From Cannabis sativa (lineage: Eukaryota; Streptophyta; Magnoliopsida; Rosales; Cannabaceae): 64,000 nucleotides of DNA. The notes beneath the pieces are model-generated. The model was not told where the DNA came from, ran no database searches, and worked only from the letters and a program-made list of their open reading frames with translations. Location of the stretch: positions 43,263,659 to 43,327,658 of the forward strand of contig NC_083605.1 in the NCBI RefSeq assembly GCF_029168945.1, in the 5' to 3' direction. The position numbers were made by a program, and so were the translations under genes. Of this stretch, positions 56,430-64,000 are shown piece after piece; position 1 is the stretch's first letter, and each line of letters starts with the position of its first letter.

Positions 56430-59400
56430 GGGTTTAAGGTTTAGGGTTCGGGTTTTGGTCTAGATTCGGGTTTGGGTTCGGGTCCAGGTCAAACTCTGAG
56501 TTTAGGTTTGTGTCCATATCCAAGATTTAGACACCAACCACTTGTTGGGTCCAATCCCATGGTACTGATTCTGATCTTAGTCTCGTGTCCTAATCTGGTT
56601 CCAATTCGGGTCCCGAGTCTCTGGTCCCGGTCTTGGTCGTAGGTCTAGGCCTAGGTCCAGGGTCGAGTCCTCAATCACAGTCCTGATTCCCAATCCAGGT
56701 CCAAGTCCTAGATCTCGGTCCAACTCTAGGGTCAGGTTCGGGTTCAGGTCCTAGTCTGAGTCCAGGACTAGGTCTGGGTTTGGGTCCAAATCTAGGTCCT
56801 GAGTCTCGAATCTGGGTCTCGAGTCTCGGGCCCTACTTTGGGTTTGGGTCCAGGTCCAGTCCCAGGTTCTAGGTCCCAGTGCATATCTAGGTCTCGATTC
56901 GAGTTCTTGTCTGGGTTTGGGTACAATTCTAGTCCCAGGTCAAGGTCCTAGTCCCGGTCCTTGTTTTGTTCTGCTTTCGTTTCCAATTCTGTGTCTAGGT
57001 TTGGGTCGGGGTCTGAGTCTTGGTCCGAGTTAAGGTTTGGGTCTGGGTCTGGGTAAAGATCCCTTTCTCGGTCTACGTCCAGGTTCGGGTTCGGGTCTCA
57101 AGTCTGGGTCTACGTCCGATTCTGGGTGCGGGTCTAGGCCCCGGTCCCATTCCCTATTTGAGTCCTTGGGCGGGTTCGGGTCCCAATCCCTATTTAGGTC
57201 CTGTGCCCGATTCGGGTCCTCGTCCCTATTCTAGTTTCAGGCCAGAGTTTAGGGTTTAGGGTTTAGGGTTTATGGTTTAGGGTTTCCGGTGAGGGTTTAC
57301 TATTTAGGGTTTAAGGTTTAGGGTTATAGTTTAGGGTTTAGGGTTTAGAGTTTTGGGTTCAGGGTAAATAAAATTAAGCATATTTATCATTAGTAATGAT
57401 AAAATTAATATATGTAATGATAAATAATGATTAGTAAACATAAGTAATAATAATAAGTAATAATAAAGTTAATATAAGTAATGATAAGAAATAATTAGTA
57501 CTGATAAGTAATGATAATTAGATTTATTTTCAATTAACTAAACCCTAGTCCTAAACCCTAAATTGTGAACCTTAATCCCTAAATCGTAAACCCTAAACGC
57601 TGAACGCTAAACCCTAAATCCTAAATCCTAAACCGTAAACCTTAATCCCTAAACCCTAAACGCTAAACCCTTAACCCTAAAACCTAAACCCTACTCCCTA
57701 AACCCTAGACCCTAGATCCCAAACCATAAATTATAAACCCCAAATTATAAACCCCTAAACCTTAAACTCGGAATTAGACTCATACCAAAATCTAGAACCG
57801 AACCCAGACCTGGCCCCAGACCCAAACCAAGATTGGGATCGGAACTCTAAACCCAGACTCGGCCCCAGATCTGAATAGGTACCGAGACCCGGACCCGGAC
57901 GTGCATCATGACATGAACCCAAACACAGACTTAGGACCCTGACTTGGACCCAGATCCAAACTCGAAATTGGGAGCCATACCCAAACCCAAACTTAGATGG
58001 GAATCCAGACCAGCACTTTGACCCAAACCCAAACCCAGACCCAGACCGAGATCGAATGCAGGGACCCAGACCCAAACCCGGCCTAGACAATTAATTGGAT
58101 CCAGTCCTGGACTTGGGACTCGAACCCATACCTCGGCCCAAACTGAAATCTGGACACAGACCTGGACTTAGACACTAACTTGGACATAGACCCAAACCTA
58201 GAATAAAAACTGGAACCGATTTCAGACTGGGACCAAGGCCTGGACATGAGACAGAAACAAGACGCAAACCCGAATCCAAACTCAAACCAAAACTCAGATC
58301 AGGAATTGGCCCAGACCGAGACCTAGAATCCGGGACCCGAACCCTGATCAGTAATAGAACCGAGACCTAGACCCAGACCCAGATCAGGACTATGACTCGA
58401 GACCTAAGACCCAGACCTAAGACCCAATACCCAGACGAAGACCCAAACCCAGACTAGGACCTGGACCCAAACCCAAAACCGAACATCATCCCAAACTAGG
58501 CCCTAGGACCTAGACCTGGATGGGGGACTCAAACCCAGGACCCATGCCCCGAAATCGAGACCTGAGACTCGAAATGGAAGAGGACCATGACCCGAGACTA
58601 GGATCTGAATCTAAACTTGGCGCTTGGACCCGGCCCGTAGTCAGTGTCTTGATCAAGGACAAGGACTTGGACCCACACCTGGACCTAGACTCGGACAAGG
58701 ACCCAAACCCAAACCCAAACCCAAACCCAAAATCAAACCCCGACCTAAACCCGTACCCCACAATTTGAACTCAAACCCTGACCCAGACCTGGACCGGAGC
58801 ATGAATCCAAATCCAAACACGGATAGGGACTTGGGACCTAAACCCAAACCTAGACTTGAACTCAAACCCGAACCCAAACCTAGGACCCAAGCTTGGATAA
58901 AGTCCCCTAACCCAGACCCAAAGCCAGACGCAAGATCTAGAACCAGGACTGAGACCCAGGACCCGACCATGGTCTAGGTCCTCGACCCCAACCCAGACTG
59001 AAACTGGGGACCTAATCACCGAACCAGAAACAGACCGCGACACTAGACTAGGATTTTGATCTAAACCCTTGACCTTGGACCTGGAGCTTGAATCTAACCT
59101 GTAGTCAGTGTCTGGATTCGGGACTCACAACAAGACCTGAATCTGGACCTAGACCTGGACCCGAACTCGAACCTGCACGAGGACCCATACCTGGCCCCAG
59201 ACATGGACTCAAAACCTGAACCGAAACTAGATCAGGACCCTGGAACAGGACTATGACTACGACCCAGACCCAGAACCATACCCGAACTCGGCCCCAAATC
59301 TAGACACAAACCTGGGCCAAGAACAGAACCAAAACTTAAACCTGGCCCCAAACTTAGACCCACACCAAAACCCAAGACCCCAACTCGGACCCAAACCCAG

Positions 59401-62400
59401 ACCAAGACCCAAACCTAGATCTAGATCGTACCAAGACTCGAACCAAGACCTAAACCCAAACCTGAACCCAAACATAGAGCTAGATCAAAACATGGGACCC
59501 AGACCCTGACACAGACTAGGACCTGGACCCGAACCCAGGACTCAAACCAAAACTAAGACTAGGACTCTTACCCTGACCAAGAGATAAACTCGGACCCAAA
59601 TCTAGACCCAAAATTTATATCAAAACCATAACCCTGACTAGAATGGGGACCAAGATCCAAACCTAGGACCAAAAAAAAACCCGAACCCAAACATGGAAAA
59701 AAACTCGAACCAGGACCCGGTACCTGAACCTGGACCAAGACCCTGACTAGGACCCAGACCAAAACTTGGAGCTGGATTGGGACTCAGACCTAGACCTAAG
59801 ACCCGAGACCAGGACCTGGACTCGGACAGGGACTTGGACTCGGACAGGGACCTGGACTCAGATTGGGACCTAGACTCGGACAAGGATCTAGACTCAAATC
59901 GGGACTCAGGTTGCGAACCAGAACCTCGACCCAGACCGTGACCCGGGGCTGGATAGGGGACCAGGACCTAAAAGTCGGGCCTTGGAACTGGGACCAGGAT
60001 ACGGGCCTCCAAAGTGGGATAGCGAATCAGTCCCTAAAATTTGCACTTGGGACCTAGGACCTGACCCCTGAACCGGACTCGGAATTAGGACCCAAACCGA
60101 GACTTGGGACCCAAACTGGAACCAAACTGGAATCAGAGACTAGGATCCAAATTTGGACTCGAGGCTTGGACCTAACCCATAGTCAGTGTTTGGATCTAGG
60201 ACTAGGCCCCGAACCTAAATAAGGACCAAGACTCGTACCCACACCAGGACCGAGACTAGAACCTAAACCCAGACCTGTCCATGAAATTTGAACCGAAACA
60301 AGAAGGGAACTAGGACCCTGGAATTGGACTAGGGACCTGGACCCAAACCAAGACCCAGACTGAGACCTGTTCCCAAATCCAAACTTGGGCTGAGACTCAG
60401 GACACAAACCAGAACCTACACTTGGACTTGGTCCGGGACCCAGACCCGCACCTTGGACCCGAACCTGCATTAGTGACTGAGACCCAAACTCAGAACTAGA
60501 CCCAACTGCCGTAACTAGAACCAAGGCCCAGGACCTGACCCCAGTCTCACTCACGGACCTGGACCAAGACTCAAGAACAAAATTAGAACTAGACCGCGAC
60601 TTGAGACTAGGATTGGGATCTCAACCCAGGATAAGAGAGCCAGGGCTTGGACCCAAACCATAGTCAGTTTTTGGATCTGGGAATTGGACCAGGACCCGAA
60701 CCCAGACCAAGCCCCAGACCGGGACCTGGGATCCAAAATGAGAACTGGAATCGGTACTCTAGAATAGGATTAGGACAAGGACTCAGACCAAAACCTAGAC
60801 CCTGCTCTAGACCAAACTCAGATTGGAACCCAGGCCCAAACCTAGACCTACATTAGGATCGTGACCTATATCTGGACCCGAACCTAGACCCAGACCTTAA
60901 CCTAGCCTGGGACCCAAAACGCAGACCCAAACCCAAGACTCGGACTGAGGGTTTGGGTCGAATGTCGAGTCCCGGGTACCACTCCCAATTTTGGGGCCAA
61001 AATCCTAATCTTAATGCCCAATCCAAGTCAAGGTCCTAGGTCGCAGTCTGGGTCCAAGACCAAGTTTAAGTTTGAGCCCCAAATCTCAGTCGAGGTCCCA
61101 ATTCGGGTATGGGTTTGGGTCCCGGTTCTTGAGTCCCAATCCAGGTCTGGGTTTGGGTCCTTGTGTGTGTCCAGGTCCTGGGTTTCATGTCTCGGTCTGG
61201 GTTCAAGTCTCTATTTAGGTTCTGTTCTGAGTTTGGGTTTGGGTCAAGTTGTTGTCCCAAGTCTGGGTCCTCATCCCGATCCTTGTTCGAGTCCGGGTCT
61301 CGGTCTGGGTTAGAGTCCCAGACTTGGGTCTAGGTTCGAGTGTGGGTCCGAGTCCAGGTCTATGTGCCAAGTTCCGATCTCCATATGGGTTCGAGTCTAG
61401 GTCTATGTTTGTGTTAGGGTTTAGGGTTTTGGGTTTAGTGTTTAGGGATTTAGGGTTTAGGGTTTAGGGCTTAGGGTTTCAGGAGTAAGTCTAAAGGATT
61501 TGGGGTTTAGGGATTTAGGGTTTATGGTTTAGGGCTTAGGGTCACGGGGTACAGTTTAAGGTCTGGGTTTGGGTCCTAGTCTTGGTCTAGGTCTGGATCT
61601 GGGTTAAGGTCTTGGTCTAGGTCCTAGATCCAAACACCAACCATGGGTCGGGTCCAAGGCCCAGGCCTCTAAATCTTATGCCCCGATCTGATTCTAGTAG
61701 GGTCCTTGGAACTGATCTGATTCTAGGCTCGAGTTCTAGGTCCCAATATCGGTTCCTAATCTAGATTTGGGTCCTAGGTCCTAGTTTGATTCCAGGTCTG
61801 GGTTCTGGTTCAGGTCCCGGAAGTGTCCAGGTCCAAGTCTGGGTTCAGGTTTGAGTCCGGGTCTGATCCCATGTCTTGGGTCTCAAGTCCCGGTCTAAGT
61901 CTAGGTTTGGGTCTCGATCTGGGTCTAGGTCTCCATTTCGGTCCCGATCCCAATTTAGGTCCAATTCACGGGTTAGAGGTCTTGGTTTGGGTCCAGGTCC
62001 CAGTTTGGGTTTGGATTTGGTTGTTTTTTCTGGTCCCAGGTTTGGGTCCTGGTTCGGTTTCGGTTTTGGTTTCAATTTTGGGTCTTGGGTTCAGGTTGGG
62101 GTCTTAGTCTAGGTCGGGGTCTGGGTATGGGTTTGAATCTCGGTGTGAGTTTGGGTCCCGGGTCTGGGTCAAGGTCCGAGTCTGGGTCCATGTCTAGGTC
62201 CCTTCCCTATTTGGGTCCTAGGTCAGGTTCAGGTGTCTATCCCGATCCTTATTCAGTTTTTGTGTTAGGTCTAAGTTCCGGTCCCAATTCTTTTTTTCGG
62301 CCTGGGTTTAGGGTTTAGGGTATAGAGATTAGGGATTCAGGTTAAGGGTTTAGTGTTTAGGAATTAGGGTTTAGGGTTTAAGGGTTTAGTGTTTAGTGTT

Positions 62401-62510
62401 TAGGGTTAGGGTTTAATTTAGAGTTTAGGGGTTAAGGTTTAGGGTTTAGGATTTAGGGTTTAAGGTTCAAGCATTAAGGTTTACAGTTTAGGGTTCATGG
62501 TAATTAAAAA
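56430..62510. repeat. Degenerate hexamer/telomere-like satellite, array 3
   Basis: Copy 2 of array 2. The plus strand is G-rich at 56430-57362, then an AT island at 57363-57536, C-rich from 57537 to about 60,950, and G-rich to about 62,510. TTTAGGG-like blocks lie at 57245-57362, 61410-61560 and 62300-62510, and a CCCTAAA block at 57537-57770. Order and strand switches match array 2. Confidence 0.92.
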
Positions 62511-62628
62511 TAAACATATTTATCATTACTTATAAGTAACGATGAGTAATGATAAAATTAATGTAAGTAATGATAAGTAATGATTAGTAATGACAAAATT
62601 AATATAATTAATGATATGTAATAATAAG
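62511..62628 (+). repeat. AT-rich module, copy 2
   Basis: Matches 52053-52152 with a small insertion of one more TAATGATAA-type repeat. It ends directly at the Tat-like LTR start. Confidence 0.75.
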
Positions 62629-63583
62629 TGTTATATGCATTTTCACTGATACGACACGTATATACTAATTAATGAAGGATAAGGAGTCATTGAGCCACTT
62701 AAGTTCCTTACCATGAGCTTTGAGAAGATAGTAGCATAAAACTCGTAGAACATGTCCCAACGAGAGATGCCTTCCCGGAGGAGACCACAAAAGAGATGAC
62801 CACGAACCAGAGACATTCTTTATTCTAGAAGACAAGACCCCTTTTTGTTCCCATGAAGGGTATGAGACTTCCACTAGGGTGCGTCAGTTTGAGATACACC
62901 TTCAACAGACGAAGGTTCAATCTGTGAATGCCAGGCTACAGGCCAACTGACCATGCCTTTTCCCATGTACGATGTTAAAGTTTCTCTCCTATGCCACGCT
63001 ACCATGTAGAGCATGCTTGCCCTCGCATACCGTGTTAGGTGATCCAACGGCTATGGATGATAGTAATTCAAATAAGAATGGCTATGAGATGACACGTGTC
63101 TAAAGCCCCGCCAATTTAGCCAGTACGATCTGACATGGATAAAGACAACACGGAAAATGTGCCACCTACCAATACAACGGTGGGGATTCATCCCTACGAA
63201 GATCCGTTCAAGACGATTTGGGCAATGGAATCAGCCTATAAATACTCTAACTGATGCACAAGTGAAGGGATCCAGACCCATCCTCTGGACTCTCACCTAA
63301 AGATCGAAGACCTTCACAGCACACTTTAACCCTACTAATAACTTCAGAATATTCCCACTAAGCTTCTTCTTCTACAAGAACATGGGGGAATACGAGAAAA
63401 GTCCATCATTATGTATATGTATAAATAATCTCTTGCCAAAGAGCCTAATATAATGGACTCGTGGACTAAGGATAGGTAACACCTGAAGCACATAAAAATA
63501 TTTTGCTTGTTATTGCATTATCCACGCATTCATTACTTTCTGAAGATCTGAAATTATTTGGTTTTCGAAAAACTTGGAAAACA
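62629..63583 (+). mobile_element. Tat-like LTR, copy 2 (955 bp)
   Basis: Same ends (TGTTATATGC, AAAACA) and length as 52153-53107. The primer-site-like sequence after it reads TTTAGAACTTTCATTGATAG, which in its centre matches Tat-C (CTTTCATTGA) better than copy 1 does. The pair arose by segmental duplication, not as two LTRs of one element. Confidence 0.6.
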
Positions 63584-64000
63584 ATTTAGAACTTTCATTG
63601 ATAGTTGAAGAAAAAGATATGCACGGCTACCACCGATGCAAGCCTGTTTCAAGAAGGTCCATGTAAGGAAAGAAGGAAGACCTCCTGATCGCTTGTCAAG
63701 GTTCGAACAAGGGCCAAAAATGTGCATATTTGAGGTGTTGCCCAAAAAAAGACTCGATGCGACAGTCTGCCCAAGAAAGGTTGCGAAAGTGAATGAACAC
63801 AGTCTTAAAGCACTTGACGCACTGATATCCGTCCCTAAAAGCTCAAATCACGCCATCCAACTCTCTAGAGGCAAGATCAACTACCAATATCCTCAGGCTC
63901 AGATCCACCACTACATCACTATACGTAAATAGAGTAGTTCAAGAGGTACTGGGGCCATACGAAGGAGCTATGACCCGATGCGATCATGAAGACTAACTCA
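63584..64000 (+). pseudogene. Leader-side remnant, copy 2 (partial)
   Basis: Matches 53108-53524, including the 98-codon frame (63636-63932). The window ends inside it. Confidence 0.35.

Larger units (their letters stand above)
56137..64000. repeat. Tandem segmental duplication, copy 2 (cut by window end)
   Basis: Second head-to-tail copy, matching copy 1 up to about its position 53,524. Whether more copies follow cannot be seen. It begins inside an AT-rich stretch right after the broken antisense-gene fragment of copy 1. Confidence 0.9.

Noticed and set aside
34231..62510. CRISPR-like or other prokaryotic repeat array
   Set aside because: Repeats are degenerate and continuous with no unique spacers of constant length. 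All other content is plant transposon sequence.
52153..63583. The two 955-bp LTRs as the 5' and 3' LTRs of one retrotransposon
   Set aside because: They are accompanied on both sides by the same extra sequence (AT module on the left, leader frame on the right) and share the 10.4-kb offset. They are tandem-duplication copies, not an LTR pair.
1..64000. tRNA, rRNA or host protein-coding genes
   Set aside because: Scanning by eye gave no cloverleaf-like anticodon arms, rRNA segments or multi-exon host genes. A tRNAscan-SE or protein search could still find a diverged case.

Overview
The window looks like nuclear DNA of a flowering plant, probably a eudicot. It holds plant LTR retrotransposon lineages (Athila, Tat and Copia types), MITEs, Arabidopsis-type TTTAGGG telomere-like blocks and plant-style TATA boxes and GT-AG introns. 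I see no intact host gene, no tRNA or rRNA gene and no prokaryotic feature. The species cannot be fixed from the sequence.

Region 1 (1-34,230) is a stack of nested transposons. A partial minus-strand LTR (1-1071) and a CACTA-like end (about 1480-1809) precede a degenerate plus-strand Copia element (1816-1989 plus 8353-12468). An Athila-type Ty3/Gypsy element (1995-8347, TSD TAGTG) sits inside the Copia element. From about 13,500 to 34,230 lies an old minus-strand Tat-type element, 'Tat-B'. It was split by three later insertions: a solo LTR (14618-16539, TSD TGGAC), a young 12.2-kb Tat element 'Tat-C' (17330-29537, TSD GTTAG) and a hAT-like MITE (32961-33672, 8-bp TSD). Tat-C has two 781-bp LTRs that differ at about five positions. 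Its gag-pol is broken on the minus strand. Facing it on the plus strand is a spliced antisense gene with its own TATA box.

Region 2 (34,230-44,535) is an unusual satellite made of a degenerate 6-bp repeat (consensus roughly TYYNGG). It is punctuated by 150-200 bp TTTAGGG-like blocks and by a recurring non-hexamer marker around CACCAACTACGGGTCGGGTC. The G-rich strand switches near 37,690. All long reading frames here are by-products of the 6-bp period.

Region 3 (44,536-64,000) starts with a broken Myb/SANT-like coding fragment and a small MITE. It continues with two tandem copies of a ~10.4-kb segment (45715-56136 and 56137-64000, the second cut by the window end). Each copy holds satellite in alternating orientation, a tail-to-tail pair of telomere-like blocks around an AT-rich inverted repeat, and a 955-bp Tat-like LTR with a primer-binding-like site. 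The first copy also shows a fragment of a Tat antisense gene whose N-terminus resembles the histone H3 tail.

Overall this is heterochromatin-like sequence, possibly pericentromeric or subtelomeric. The most unusual parts are the hexamer/telomere-like higher-order satellite and the intron-containing antisense gene of the Tat elements.
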